Assembly: GCA_964494205.1 (NCBI GenBank)
Contig: CAZBRD010000006.1
Span: 62,001-126,000 of the forward strand
Direction: 5' to 3'
Source of the DNA: JBBTCX01 sp964494205
Lineage (GTDB): Bacteria; Planctomycetota; Phycisphaerae; UBA1845
Length of the DNA stretch: 64,000 bases
Positions 34,251 through 43,294 of this stretch are shown piece by piece. The first letter of the stretch is position 1, and the number at the start of each line of letters is the position of its first letter. A program made the translations under genes and the position numbers. The notes beneath the pieces are model-generated. The model was not told where the DNA came from. It saw only the letters and a program-made list of their open reading frames with translations, and searched no databases.

Positions 34251-35668
34251 GAGGAGGCTCCGATGCAGCATGCTGGTTGAGGCGTTTCGCAACCGACGGC
34301 TTCGAACATCGCGCGCGCTTTCGCGAGGATTTCAGCGTGTTCCGCTTCCGGTTCGCTGTCGGCCACGATACCGCTGCCGGCGTGAATGTGAACGAGTTGA
34401 CCCATCTGGGTCATGGTGCGGATGGCGATGTTCATCTGCATCGAACCGTCGAGGCCGATGTAGCCTATGGAGCCGCAGTAGACGCCGCGCGGAGCAGGCT
34501 CAAGCTCGTCGATGATCTGCATAGCGCGGATCTTTGGTGCGCCTGTGATGGAGCCGCCGGGAAACGTCGCGAGGAGTAGGTCGCTCCAATTTTGATTTTC
34601 TCTTAAGCGGCCCTCGACAGTGGCAGTGCGGTGAAAGACGGTAGGCAGCGCTTCGATCGTGCCCGGATCACTGACACGAACGGAGCCGAACTCGCAGACT
34701 TTGCCCAGATCGTTGCGCATCAGATCGACGATCATGGCTAGCTCTGCGTGGTCTTTCTCGCTCGATTCAAGCTCGTCGCGATTCGTTTGGTCAGACCATT
34801 GGTCGTCGCCGCGCGGGCGCGTTCCTTTGATGGGTCGCGTGACGACGTGACCGTTGCGAAGATTGAGAAAAAGTTCGGGCGAGGAGCTGATGATTGCGGC
34901 GTTCTTCGTCGTGAGGAACGCGGCGTGCGATGAAGGATTGCAGTCGCGGAGACGCATGTAGAGATCAGCCGGATTCAGGGACGTCTCGATTGAAAAGCGC
35001 TGGGCCAAATTGATTTGGTAAGCGTCACCGTCAGCGATGTATTTGAGAACGCGTTCGACGGCGCGGAGGTAGTCATCGCGGGACCAATCATTTTTAGGCG
35101 GCGACGCATTTGTGCAGTCGTTCGTTTCAGGTTCGCTATCTTCATTTTCGATTTGGGCCAATCGTTGCTTGAGACGACTTATTCGCGATTGAATCGATGG
35201 GCGATTTTCGATCGTCGAATCGGGCCAATCAACGAACACGCCGTACCAAGAGTTGGTGTGATGGTCATAAATGGCCACCGTGTCGTAAAGGCGGAAGTGT
35301 GCTAGGGGCAACGAATTATTGCAGGTTTCGCGCGACTCGGTGGTCGCTGCGTCATAACCTACGTAACCGATCCATCCCCCGACAAAGGGAACAGAATCTA
35401 TCCTCTCGACTGCGTCACCAACGTGGGTCAGTTGTTGCGCGAGGTTGTTTATGAACGATTCAAACGAGTCGACGTCATCTCGAAAGCAGACTTCTTGCAC
35501 CGGGTCCTTGGCAAAGATGGAGTATCGTGCAAATGGTCCCATGGCGCGGGATGACTCGAGGATGGCGCTGTGGGGAGAATTAGCGTAGGCAAGCGCGACT
35601 GCCCTTGTCGTGACTCGGGACTTCAGCGGTTCGACGATGGCTTTGAGCTTGTTGCGATTCGTTTTCAC
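34247..35668 (-). CDS. pabB: aminodeoxychorismate synthase component I
   Basis: A chorismate-using enzyme of the anthranilate/para-aminobenzoate synthase component I family, 473 residues. The C-terminal catalytic domain shows YLRAVERVLKYIADGDAYQINLAQRF, SSSPELFL, the lysine motif RPIKGTRPR characteristic of PabB, DLMRNDLGKV and FPGGSITGAPKIRAMQIIDELE. The PIKGT form separates it from TrpE, which has PIAGT. It makes 4-amino-4-deoxychorismate for folate with a glutamine amidotransferase (PabA), which is not in this window. pabC and nif3 follow with overlaps. Confidence 0.94.
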   Translation of the reverse strand: MKTNRNKLKAIVEPLKSRVTTRAVALAYANSPHSAILESSRAMGPFARYSIFAKDPVQEVCFRDDVDSFESFINNLAQQLTHVGDAVERIDSVPFVGGWIGYVGYDAATTESRETCNNSLPLAHFRLYDTVAIYDHHTNSWYGVFVDWPDSTIENRPSIQSRISRLKQRLAQIENEDSEPETNDCTNASPPKNDWSRDDYLRAVERVLKYIADGDAYQINLAQRFSIETSLNPADLYMRLRDCNPSSHAAFLTTKNAAIISSSPELFLNLRNGHVVTRPIKGTRPRGDDQWSDQTNRDELESSEKDHAELAMIVDLMRNDLGKVCEFGSVRVSDPGTIEALPTVFHRTATVEGRLRENQNWSDLLLATFPGGSITGAPKIRAMQIIDELEPAPRGVYCGSIGYIGLDGSMQMNIAIRTMTQMGQLVHIHAGSGIVADSEPEAEHAEILAKARAMFEAVGCETPQPACCIGASS

Positions 35669-35725
35669 GGTAATGCGAAGTATACAAATGATCGCATGAT
35701 GGAACAGTGGAGTGTGCCGCCAGCA

Positions 35726-36628
35726 CTATCGCCGTGATGTTCCGCGTGAAATCAGCCAAACACCCACAAGCACGCAGGCGCCGCCGGCGAGGGCGTTCCA
35801 GGTGATGATTTCATCCTTCTTAAAATAAACAGACGTGGCCAACGTGACGAAGGGCTGGAAGTAGATGAGTGCTCCGACGCGGGCTGGACCGAACTTAGCG
35901 ACAGCTTCGTACCACCAATAGAACGCGAGGCCGCTGCAACACAGGCCCAGAAACAGAACGGCGGCGATGGAACGCGAGGAGAGCGGCGCGACGGTGATCG
36001 AGCTTGTGAGCATGAAGGGAAGCAGGATGAGGGCGGCGACGGACATGGCTAAGACCGAGACGCTGAGTGCGCCGTTTCGGCGAACGGGCTCGCCGCCGAG
36101 GACGGTGTAAGCGGTCCACGTGAAGCATGACGTCAGTTGCAGAAAATCGCCCAGGCGGGCCTGCGAGAAATCGGGAGGTGCGGTCAAAGTGACCAGAAGT
36201 ATGCCGCACGCGCCAATCGCGGTGCCGATCCAGCCAAGGCGGCTGATGTGCTGTCGGCCAAGGAAATGAGAAGTAATCGCAATGGGGACTGGGATGAAGC
36301 CAATGATCCAGCCGGAGCTGATGGCTGAGGTTTTCAGGAGGCCATACGCCTGAATGAGCAAGTGGACGCTGAGGATCCCGCCGAGCACGAGGCAGATCGG
36401 GATGTCTTTGCGATCGGGAAGAAGTCGTTGCTTGTGAAAGCGCGTGAGGGCGAAGAGCAGTGTGAGGCCGATGAGCAGGCGGGCGACGACGATGGTGAAT
36501 GGGTGCAGGGATTCGAGCGCGATGCGGGTGATGACGAAAGATGCGCCCCAGACGAGAATTGCGAAGAGCGCTTTGCCTGAAACAAAAATGGGCGGCGAGG
36601 CACTATCGTTGGAAGTTGTTTCCGTCAC
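35726..36628 (-). CDS. EamA/DMT family transporter
   Basis: A 300-residue membrane protein with ten hydrophobic segments arranged as two EamA repeats. The first begins LFAILVWGASFVITRIALESLHPFTIVVARLLIGL and the second after LQLTSCFTWTAYTVLGGEPVRR, with the repeat's typical conserved glycine and glutamate. Members export amino acids, nucleosides or other metabolites, and substrate cannot be predicted. It is reverse-strand, just upstream of pabB but separated by 57 bases, so co-transcription is possible. Confidence 0.9.
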   Translation of the reverse strand: MTETTSNDSASPPIFVSGKALFAILVWGASFVITRIALESLHPFTIVVARLLIGLTLLFALTRFHKQRLLPDRKDIPICLVLGGILSVHLLIQAYGLLKTSAISSGWIIGFIPVPIAITSHFLGRQHISRLGWIGTAIGACGILLVTLTAPPDFSQARLGDFLQLTSCFTWTAYTVLGGEPVRRNGALSVSVLAMSVAALILLPFMLTSSITVAPLSSRSIAAVLFLGLCCSGLAFYWWYEAVAKFGPARVGALIYFQPFVTLATSVYFKKDEIITWNALAGGACVLVGVWLISRGTSRR

Positions 36629-36696
36629 GAGCGAGATGGTATCCGTGGGCTAAACGTCTGCAATGCGATAGCGAATCGTTCGCGATTTGGTCTCGA

Positions 36697-37701
36697 TCAA
36701 TGTTGAGGGGCATTAGCGTATTCAATCAGCAATCCACCGACGCGCGGGCGAGGGACGTCGCGATCGAGGTAGATGGCTAATCGAGTCCAATGAGGAAGGC
36801 TATGAATGCGCGAAGAAGATTGGGGGATTTCTTTTTCAGACGGATTCTCCTTGGAATGCATATCGTGCGGCGGCTTTCCGTGAGATGGTTCTTCGTGCGA
36901 TCGTTTCTTAGGAAACTGGTTTTCGCCCGGGCTAATCTCTGCTTCGACTAATTGTTGCGCATCGGACCCGGAGACGAGTTCGTATTGGTAGAGTGAATCG
37001 AAGCGGAACATGAGAAGGGCCACGCCGTGAACTCGTTCCGTGCGGCGCAGCAATCCTGCTTCGGTGGAGACCCACATCTGTTCTGAGAGCCGAAACGTCG
37101 CCCACCATCCGAAATGAAACGCGATCTCCGAGGAGAGACTAAGACAATCCGGATACACGTTGCCGCCGACCTCGATGGTCTCGTAACCTTCGAGTCGAAC
37201 GCGGCGTGCGGCAGTGCCGCGGGCGAATAAATTTCCCGCGCGGTCGTAGACGTTCATGTTCGCGTTGACCAAGGCGTCGTCGCTTCCGGTCAAACGTTCA
37301 GGCCATTCCGCGACGGGTGGGTCGAACTCGATGAAGAACGCCGGGCCTACTGGTTTTTTCTTGTCGGGCCAGGGGAATCTCACGACGTGGTTCCTAACTT
37401 TCGGCGGTGCGAGATAGGACGCGATCGGCTTGGATCGAACCGAACAAAGGCGACCTTCGGCGCGCTGGTTCGTGTTGTCGCGACGTTCGTACAGCACGGG
37501 CACGTCTTTCGAGTCCTTGAGGTTGGTGCGAAGGTAGACGCGTGAGCGTTCCTCTGAGTGACCGAAATAACGAGTGAGGTCGACGACCAGCGAGCGTTCG
37601 GCTGTTTCGGGTTGCTGTGCAAACGGAGTCGTTGCGCAGCCTGTCAGAAATAGCAGGCCGATGCAAAAGGCGATGGCGAAGTGATTTCCTCGTGTAGCCA
37701 T
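36697..37701 (-). CDS. lipoprotein of unknown function (DUF3108-like)
   Basis: Start at ATG 37701 (MATRGNHFAIAF), giving a lipoprotein signal ending LFLTGCATT. The mature protein of about 310 residues has a beta-rich central part with GYETIEVGGNVYPDCL and WVSTEAGLLRRTERV, reminiscent of DUF3108-type periplasmic beta proteins (weak). Residues about 270-310 are a charged His/Glu/Lys/Pro-rich segment (SHEEPSHGKPPHDMHSKENP) that looks disordered. No function is known to me. The gene is divergent from guaB with 78 bases between them. Confidence 0.7.
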   Translation of the reverse strand: MATRGNHFAIAFCIGLLFLTGCATTPFAQQPETAERSLVVDLTRYFGHSEERSRVYLRTNLKDSKDVPVLYERRDNTNQRAEGRLCSVRSKPIASYLAPPKVRNHVVRFPWPDKKKPVGPAFFIEFDPPVAEWPERLTGSDDALVNANMNVYDRAGNLFARGTAARRVRLEGYETIEVGGNVYPDCLSLSSEIAFHFGWWATFRLSEQMWVSTEAGLLRRTERVHGVALLMFRFDSLYQYELVSGSDAQQLVEAEISPGENQFPKKRSHEEPSHGKPPHDMHSKENPSEKEIPQSSSRIHSLPHWTRLAIYLDRDVPRPRVGGLLIEYANAPQH

Positions 37702-37779
37702 GTGGAATTCTAGCAATTACAAGGCTGTTGTGCGCGTCGAAACACTTGACGAAATGGAGTTCGTCCTATAAGAGTTATT

Positions 37780-39309
37780 ATGGCACCTGATTCCATGGGA
37801 ACTCAACGTACCAGCGAACAATTCAATCCGTCGCGCGAGGCGAATCGCGGCCAACCTGTTGATGCCTTGACCTTTGACGATGTGCTGCTGCTTCCGCGCC
37901 GTTCCTCCGTCTTGCCCGATCAGATTGATGTCAGCACCAAACTGACTTCGCGAATCTCACTGAATATTCCGCTCGTCTCCGCAGCTATGGACACGGTGAC
38001 CGAATCGCGCCTCGCGATCGCCCTCGCTCAGGAGGGCGGCATCGGCATCATACACAAGAATATGTCGGTTGAGGCCCAGTGTCGCGAAGTGAGAAAAGTA
38101 AAGCGATCAGAGAGCGGCGTGATTCTTGACCCTGTTTCGCTTGGGCCGGATGAGCCGGTGGCCAAGGCCAAAGAGGTCATGTCGCTTCAAAACATTTCAG
38201 GCGTGCCCATTGTTCAGCCGGACGGCAAGCTCGTGGGCATCATCACGCGTCGCGATATGAAGTTCCTGGAACATGAGAATCTGAAGATTCGCGATGTAAT
38301 GACCTCCAAGAATCTGGTGACGGGCGCGCCGAATACGACGGTGCAGCAGGCATCAGAGATTCTTAACAAGGCTAAGGTCGAGAAGCTGCTGCTGGTGGAT
38401 AAGGATTACAAGCTGGCCGGTTTGATTTCGATGAGAGACATCGAGCGAAATCGTCGCGATTCGGGGAGTTGCAAAGATACGCGCGGGCGGTTGCGCGTCG
38501 GGGCGGCGGTCGGCGTTTTGGATTTCGATCGCGTCGATGCGCTGATCGACAGCGATGTCGATGTGATTGTCGTCGATACCGCACACGGCCATTCCGACAA
38601 TGTGATCACCACGATCAAAGAGATTCGAAAGAAGCACAACATCGATCTCGTTGCGGGGAATATCGCGACGGCAGAGGCAGCGAGAGACTTGATTGAAGCG
38701 GGGGCTGATGCGCTGAAGGTCGGGATTGGGCCGGGCAGTATTTGCACGACGCGCGTTGTTTCCGGAGTTGGCGTGCCGCAACTCACGGCTGTGATGAACG
38801 TTTGCAGCGTTGCTTCGCCCTCAGGTGTGCCGGTGATTGCGGATGGCGGGATTCGGCAATCGGGGGACATTACAAAAGCACTGGCTGCGGGCGCTCATTG
38901 CGTTATGCTGGGTTCGTTGTTCGCGGGCATGGAGGAAGCTCCGGGCGAATCCGTTACGTGGAAAGGCCGGCGGTTCAAGGAATACCGCGGGATGGGTTCG
39001 CTGGGTGCGATGGTGAAGGGCTCGGCTGACCGATATGGACAGGCGGGTGCGCGGCCGACGAACAAGCTGGTGCCGGAGGGTATCGAAGGTCGCGTGCCGT
39101 TTCGTGGGCCGCTGGCGGATTTCGTTTACCAGATGGTCGGCGGACTGCGGGCGGGAATGGGATATTGCGGGGCGAAAAACATTGAAGAGTTGCGGGCGAC
39201 GGCTTCGTTCTGTCGCGTGACGGCTGCTGGCGTGGCTGAGTCCCATCCGCACGATGTCATGATTACCAAGGAATCACCCAACTATGCGGGAGAGTTTCAG
39301 AATGATTAG
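37780..39309 (+). CDS. guaB: IMP dehydrogenase
   Basis: Catalyses the NAD-dependent step from IMP to XMP, committing flux to guanine nucleotides. 509 residues with the TIM barrel split by two CBS domains (about residues 112-225: VAKAKEVMSLQNISGVPIV, IRDVMTSKNLVTG). The active-site cysteine is C322 in GIGPGSICTTRVVSG and the mobile flap carries YRGMGSLGAM. A TTGACG-15-TATAAG pair (37746-37772) lies immediately before the ATG at 37780, implying either a nearly leaderless message or use of the second ATG at 37795. It leads a run ending in guaA. Confidence 0.96.
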   Translation: MAPDSMGTQRTSEQFNPSREANRGQPVDALTFDDVLLLPRRSSVLPDQIDVSTKLTSRISLNIPLVSAAMDTVTESRLAIALAQEGGIGIIHKNMSVEAQCREVRKVKRSESGVILDPVSLGPDEPVAKAKEVMSLQNISGVPIVQPDGKLVGIITRRDMKFLEHENLKIRDVMTSKNLVTGAPNTTVQQASEILNKAKVEKLLLVDKDYKLAGLISMRDIERNRRDSGSCKDTRGRLRVGAAVGVLDFDRVDALIDSDVDVIVVDTAHGHSDNVITTIKEIRKKHNIDLVAGNIATAEAARDLIEAGADALKVGIGPGSICTTRVVSGVGVPQLTAVMNVCSVASPSGVPVIADGGIRQSGDITKALAAGAHCVMLGSLFAGMEEAPGESVTWKGRRFKEYRGMGSLGAMVKGSADRYGQAGARPTNKLVPEGIEGRVPFRGPLADFVYQMVGGLRAGMGYCGAKNIEELRATASFCRVTAAGVAESHPHDVMITKESPNYAGEFQND

Positions 39310-39940
39310 TGCATCGAGTAAGCGGGTCGCACGCCGTGCAAGCGGCACTGCTCACAGAGCAGTGGCACACACTTGCGAGAATCTTCCACTGAGTTTGGGA
39401 ACTGGTTCAGCTCGTCTTGCTAGACTGAGTACCGCCACACTTTGTCTTGCGGGCTTGTTCTTTTCGGGGTGCTCGCAGTTCAACAATCCGTTTCGTGATG
39501 AGTTGAGGCATCAGGCTGAAGTCACGACTCCGTCGGTGGAAGGGATTCGGGCGATGGAGGCTACGAAGGCCACGCCCCACCGAGAGTATGCACCGTCGTA
39601 TATGGTGAGTCATGACGCACCGGTTTTGCACGCCCCATTGCTTTTTGAAAGCAAGTACGAAGAGCTGATCAACGACGACGGGCAATTCGCATGGACGCTT
39701 GAGGATTACTGGGACTTTGCCTATTGGCGTGGGAGATTCCTTGTGAATCTCGTGGCTGTTCCGGTGAGCATGATCGTCACGCCGCCTTGTTCCATTCAGG
39801 AAAGCGATGGGGAGCTTGAGCCGAATTGGTTTGGCGAGCTTCACGATGCCAAAACTTCACCGTGTCAGAATTGTGCAAGGCGTGTGCGGGACGATCGTCA
39901 GATTAGGCCCGTTGAAAGTAATTCAACCACGCAAGGCTAG
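39302..39940 (+). CDS. lipoprotein with a repeat-derived N-terminal extension
   Basis: The ATG at 39302 overlaps the guaB stop, so translation is coupled. The first 40 residues include GTAHRAVAH, read from a family A repeat, and only then comes an export signal with lipobox (LSTATLCLAGLFFSGCSQ). An export signal that starts at residue 40 is unusual; the native start is more likely a TTG near 39392 just downstream of the repeat (LGTGSARLARL). The mature part of about 150 residues has no family I know; it has an aromatic patch (WTLEDYWDFAYWRGRFLVNLV) and a terminal CQNC. Probably an envelope protein. Confidence 0.7.
   Translation: MISASSKRVARRASGTAHRAVAHTCENLPLSLGTGSARLARLSTATLCLAGLFFSGCSQFNNPFRDELRHQAEVTTPSVEGIRAMEATKATPHREYAPSYMVSHDAPVLHAPLLFESKYEELINDDGQFAWTLEDYWDFAYWRGRFLVNLVAVPVSMIVTPPCSIQESDGELEPNWFGELHDAKTSPCQNCARRVRDDRQIRPVESNSTTQG
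39344..39370 (+). repeat. family A palindrome inside the lipoprotein gene's 5' end, copy A4
   Basis: The 27-base element is read in frame as GTAHRAVAH, the same frame used by the copy in ileS. Confidence 0.92.
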
Positions 39941-40004
39941 TCATTTTGGTGTGTTGCGTTACCGGGCGGCGGATCGAAGTACATCTGATCATCGACGATC
40001 CTCG

Positions 40005-40037
40005 CCACGGCCAAGCCGTCGCTTGACCGTGCCACCC
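40005..40037 (+). repeat. family B palindrome, copy B3
   Basis: CACGGCCAAG-CCGTCG-CTTGACCGTG plus CCACCC; intergenic, + orientation. Confidence 0.9.
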
Positions 40038-40097
40038 GGCCGAGTTGCGTTGGGGATCGTTGCTTTCCTTACCGGTTCATTGTGTTAGCTCGACCGA

Positions 40098-41069
40098 ATG
40101 TCAACTCCTACCCAAGTCTCGAAACAGAAGTCGGCCACAGAACGACGCTGCGCCGGGTGTGGTCAGCGGTTGACCGAGCCGCTTCCGGCCACATGCCCAT
40201 TGTGCGGATTTCATTTCGGTGAAGAGCGAATCACCGGGGCTGACGTGACGCCCTATGCGCAAGCGTATTCGCGCGGAGAGCATAGCTGGCGGGCGATGTC
40301 GGAGTGGGTGTGGTTCGCGCGGATTGAGCGGCTGAAGCACATCGCGCTGATGCAGGCGTCGGCGGCGTCGAGACGATTTGCACGGCCCAACCTTTTGCTT
40401 CTTGCTTTCGCCGCCGGGTTTTGGTTGGCCACAAACTACGGATTTCGCTGGGTGTCGGCGTCGCGTGAGGCGGAACCGACCCGATCTCTTACGCCTGGCG
40501 GAAGCGGCTGGGTACACCTCGCGGCGATGCCGCCTCCTGCTCGGATAGGCTTGCCGCCGGAAATCAAGGTTGATCTTTGGTGGAACCCAACGCAATCGGC
40601 GCTGGTTTTCGCTATTGGGATCGTTACGGCGTGGTTGATGTCGGTTTTGGCGCTGGGGTTCATTCGATCGGGCGTGACTTCGGCGCACGAGGCGAAATAT
40701 CGATCGGAGCAACGGATGACGGCTGCGCTGGGGTATAGCACGGCGTGGGCGATTCCGCTGGCGATTGCTGCGTTGCTTGCGTCATTGCTTCCAATTTCAT
40801 ACGCGGGTGAGGTGAATCGCTGGGCGTGGTATCCGCCGCGAGATGCGATCGTGCTGTCGGCGGCGGTGATTGCGGGGTTTGCGGCTGCGATGTGGTGGTT
40901 CTGGTTGTTGCGGTTGGGATTCACGGCACCGCCGTCATCGCGCGGTCGTGTGTCGTTTTTCTTTGCGGTCGGTGTTCCGCTCATCGTGGTGAGCGTGGGG
41001 GCGGCTTGGTGGTTTGGACTTTCGTTCCTGTTTGCCGCGCTGTTTAAGGCTATTCGTCTGGATTTCTAA
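40098..41069 (+). CDS. membrane protein with N-terminal zinc ribbon
   Basis: 323 residues. A four-cysteine zinc ribbon at the start (C18-x2-C21 and C33-x2-C36: RRCAGCGQRL, ATCPLCGFHF) is followed by about 60 soluble residues and then five or six hydrophobic segments (NLLLLAFAAGFWLATNYG, ALVFAIGIVTAWLMSVLAL, IPLAIAALLASLLPISYA, AIVLSAAVIAGFAAAMWWFWLL, VGVPLIVVSVGAAWWFGLSF). This zinc-ribbon-plus-helices layout is common among unnamed planctomycete membrane proteins. Its stop overlaps the guaA start (TAATG), so it is translationally coupled to guaA, though a functional link is unproven. Confidence 0.8.
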   Translation: MSTPTQVSKQKSATERRCAGCGQRLTEPLPATCPLCGFHFGEERITGADVTPYAQAYSRGEHSWRAMSEWVWFARIERLKHIALMQASAASRRFARPNLLLLAFAAGFWLATNYGFRWVSASREAEPTRSLTPGGSGWVHLAAMPPPARIGLPPEIKVDLWWNPTQSALVFAIGIVTAWLMSVLALGFIRSGVTSAHEAKYRSEQRMTAALGYSTAWAIPLAIAALLASLLPISYAGEVNRWAWYPPRDAIVLSAAVIAGFAAAMWWFWLLRLGFTAPPSSRGRVSFFFAVGVPLIVVSVGAAWWFGLSFLFAALFKAIRLDF

Positions 41070-42646
41070 TGATTCCGCAAGTCCAAGGTCATCCGAAACA
41101 ACCGCAAACCATCGCGGTGCTGGACTTTGGGGGACAATACGTACAACTGATCGCGCGGCGGGTGCGCGAATGTCACGTCCACAGCATCATTGTGCCACCC
41201 AGTGTCACTTTGGAAGAATTGAAACAGCGGAACGTTGTTGGCCTGATCTTTTCCGGCGGACCGGCCAGCGTTTACGACGAAAACGCGCCCGTTTGCCGAC
41301 CCGAAGTGTTTGACTCGGGGATACCAATCTTCGGGATTTGTTACGGCTTGCAGCTTGCCTGTCGCATGACGGGTGGAGATGTCAGTGCCTCGCCGTCGCG
41401 CGAATACGGCCGAACGCAGCTGATCGTCAAACGCGCGCGGGGGCTGCTGACGCACATTCCATCACCGACCATGGTTTGGATGAGTCATGGCGACGTCGTC
41501 ACCAAGTTGCCAGAGGATTTTGAGGAGCTCGCCAGCACGCGAAACTCGTCGTTTGCGGCTGTGCAACACCGAACGAGGCCGATCTACGGCGTGCAGTTTC
41601 ATCCGGAAGTGACACACACGCCGTGCGGCGGGCAGATCATCAGGAATTTTCTTTTTGAAATCTGTGGGTGTCTGGGCGATTGGCACGTGGGCCACGTCAT
41701 CGAGCGGATTGAGGCCGACATTCGCGCGAAAGTTGGGGCTAACGATCGCGTCATTTGTGCGCTGTCGGGCGGGGTTGATAGCAGCGTCACAGCCGCCCTG
41801 CTGCGACGGGCGATCGGCGACCGACTCACCTGCATCTTTGTCGACAATGGATTGATGCGGAATCGTGAGGTCGATCTCATTGACGCGACGTTCAAAGAGC
41901 ATTTCAAGATCGACCTTCGCGTGGTTGACGCGTCGGACCAGTTTCTGCGGAAGCTGGAAAACGTGACCGACCCGCAGCAGAAGCGCGTGATCATCGGGCA
42001 TGAGTTCATCGACGTGTTCAAGACAGCGGCGAAATCGATCGGCCATGCCAAGTTTCTGGCGCAGGGAACGCTTTATCCGGATGTGATTGAGTCGGGGCAC
42101 AGCGTCGGCGGGACGGCGGCTAAGATCAAACTGCACCACAACGTAGGCGGATTGCCGGCGGAGTTGGGCTTTGATTTGGTCGAGCCGTTACGTGAGTTGT
42201 TCAAAGATGAGGTTCGTCGTGTCGGCGAGCACCTTGGGCTGCCGAATGAAATTGTGTGGCGGCATCCTTTCCCCGGGCCGGGGCTGGCGGTGCGGGTTAT
42301 CGGCGCGATCACGCGCGAGCGACTTGCCACGTTGCGAGCGGCGGACGACATTCTGCTGGAGGAGATTCGCACGGCAGGTTGGTATTCAAAGATTGCGCAG
42401 GCGTTCGCGGTGCTGATTCCGGTGAGCACGGTCGGCGTGATGGGCGATGGGCCGAGCTATGTGGGACAGAGTTTGATCGCGTTGCGCTGCGTGGAAAGTG
42501 CGGACTTCATGACGGCTGACTGGGTTCATCTCGACCCGGAAGTGCTGAGTCGAACTTCGACACGAATCATGAACGAGGTGCCGGGGATCAACCGGGTGGT
42601 GTACGACATTTCATCGAAGCCGCCGGCGACGATTGAGTGGGAGTAA
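41069..42646 (+). CDS. guaA: GMP synthase (glutamine-hydrolysing)
   Basis: Converts XMP to GMP with glutamine and ATP. Residues 1-200 form a class I amidotransferase with the catalytic C91 (FGICYGLQLA) and the YGVQFHPEVTHT histidine-glutamate pair. The ATP-pyrophosphatase domain starts with the P-loop ALSGGVDSSVTAALL, and the C-terminal dimerisation domain ends PPATIEWE, as is typical. 525 residues, normal length. It completes the guanine branch begun by guaB 1.8 kb upstream, with two envelope-protein genes between them on the same strand. Confidence 0.97.
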   Translation: MIPQVQGHPKQPQTIAVLDFGGQYVQLIARRVRECHVHSIIVPPSVTLEELKQRNVVGLIFSGGPASVYDENAPVCRPEVFDSGIPIFGICYGLQLACRMTGGDVSASPSREYGRTQLIVKRARGLLTHIPSPTMVWMSHGDVVTKLPEDFEELASTRNSSFAAVQHRTRPIYGVQFHPEVTHTPCGGQIIRNFLFEICGCLGDWHVGHVIERIEADIRAKVGANDRVICALSGGVDSSVTAALLRRAIGDRLTCIFVDNGLMRNREVDLIDATFKEHFKIDLRVVDASDQFLRKLENVTDPQQKRVIIGHEFIDVFKTAAKSIGHAKFLAQGTLYPDVIESGHSVGGTAAKIKLHHNVGGLPAELGFDLVEPLRELFKDEVRRVGEHLGLPNEIVWRHPFPGPGLAVRVIGAITRERLATLRAADDILLEEIRTAGWYSKIAQAFAVLIPVSTVGVMGDGPSYVGQSLIALRCVESADFMTADWVHLDPEVLSRTSTRIMNEVPGINRVVYDISSKPPATIEWE

Positions 42647-42698
42647 GCGGCGGGAATATGCTGAAACCGCTTCACTTCGGTTCGCATATCAACTTATT

Positions 42699-42747
42699 AC
42701 CCAGCCTTGAAAGGCTGGGCTATTCTCGCGCTGTCACTACGTGACAG
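42699..42747. repeat. two adjacent palindromes downstream of guaA
   Basis: CCCAGCCTT-GA-AAGGCTGGG lies at about 42700-42719 and CTGTCAC-TAC-GTGACAG at 42731-42747. Neither has a T-run. They may act as a transcription or decay barrier between the convergent guaA and GNAT genes. The first resembles the small palindromes elsewhere but is single here. Confidence 0.6.
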
Positions 42748-42817
42748 AACCAGGCAAATCGCCGCTAAATACTGGGATTCGAATTAGGCTCTGCCTGAAA
42801 CCTCCGCATTTAGCCCA

Positions 42818-43294
42818 CTATTCCTTCAAGATCATTTCGTACCGCTCTTCGACAACATCCACACCCCACAAGTGGTCGGGCTGTTCTTCTGTCTTCATGA
42901 AACCGAATGAGCGATAGAGATGTGCGGCTGTTTTCAGGGTAGCTACGGTCCAGAGAAAAATCGATGAATAGCTCTGATCTTTGCTGAATTGAACTGCTTC
43001 GCGCATCAGTTGTTTGCCGAGACCGCTGCCTCGCGCCGATGGGTCGACGAGATACCAGCGGAGTTGTGCCTCGTTTTGGTTCACGCCCACGATGGCGATG
43101 GAGCCGACAGTCTGTCCATTGTTTTCAGCGATCTAGAGTCGATCGCGCTTCGAGCCGGCGCGGACGAACTCGACCATCGGACCCGCAACGTAATCTTCGA
43201 ATGTCGGGTCGAAACCGTACTCGCGGGCGTAAATGGTGCCGTGAAGGTGGACGATCGCGCCTAAATCGCCGGGGTGAAGATTATGGCGAATCAT
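42818..43294 (-). pseudogene. GNAT acetyltransferase broken by one in-frame amber codon
   Basis: From ATG 43294 the reverse frame reads MIRHNLHPGDLGAIVHLHG and on to SKRDRL, then TAG at 43133-43135, then IAENNGQTVGSIAIVGVNQN and a full GNAT acetyl-CoA site (WYLVDPSARGSGLGKQLMREA). The stop stands where a tryptophan (TGG) would fit. The frame is otherwise intact for 157 sense codons, a normal GNAT length. The ATG overlaps the nrfA stop by four bases (ATGA), so the intact gene was the last of an nrfHA operon. Recent nonsense mutation, sequencing error or read-through are the options. Confidence 0.85.

Noticed and set aside
37746..37772. guaB promoter TTGACG-15-TATAAG as a confident feature
   Set aside because: The spacer is two bases short and the transcript would be almost leaderless; mentioned only within the guaB entry.
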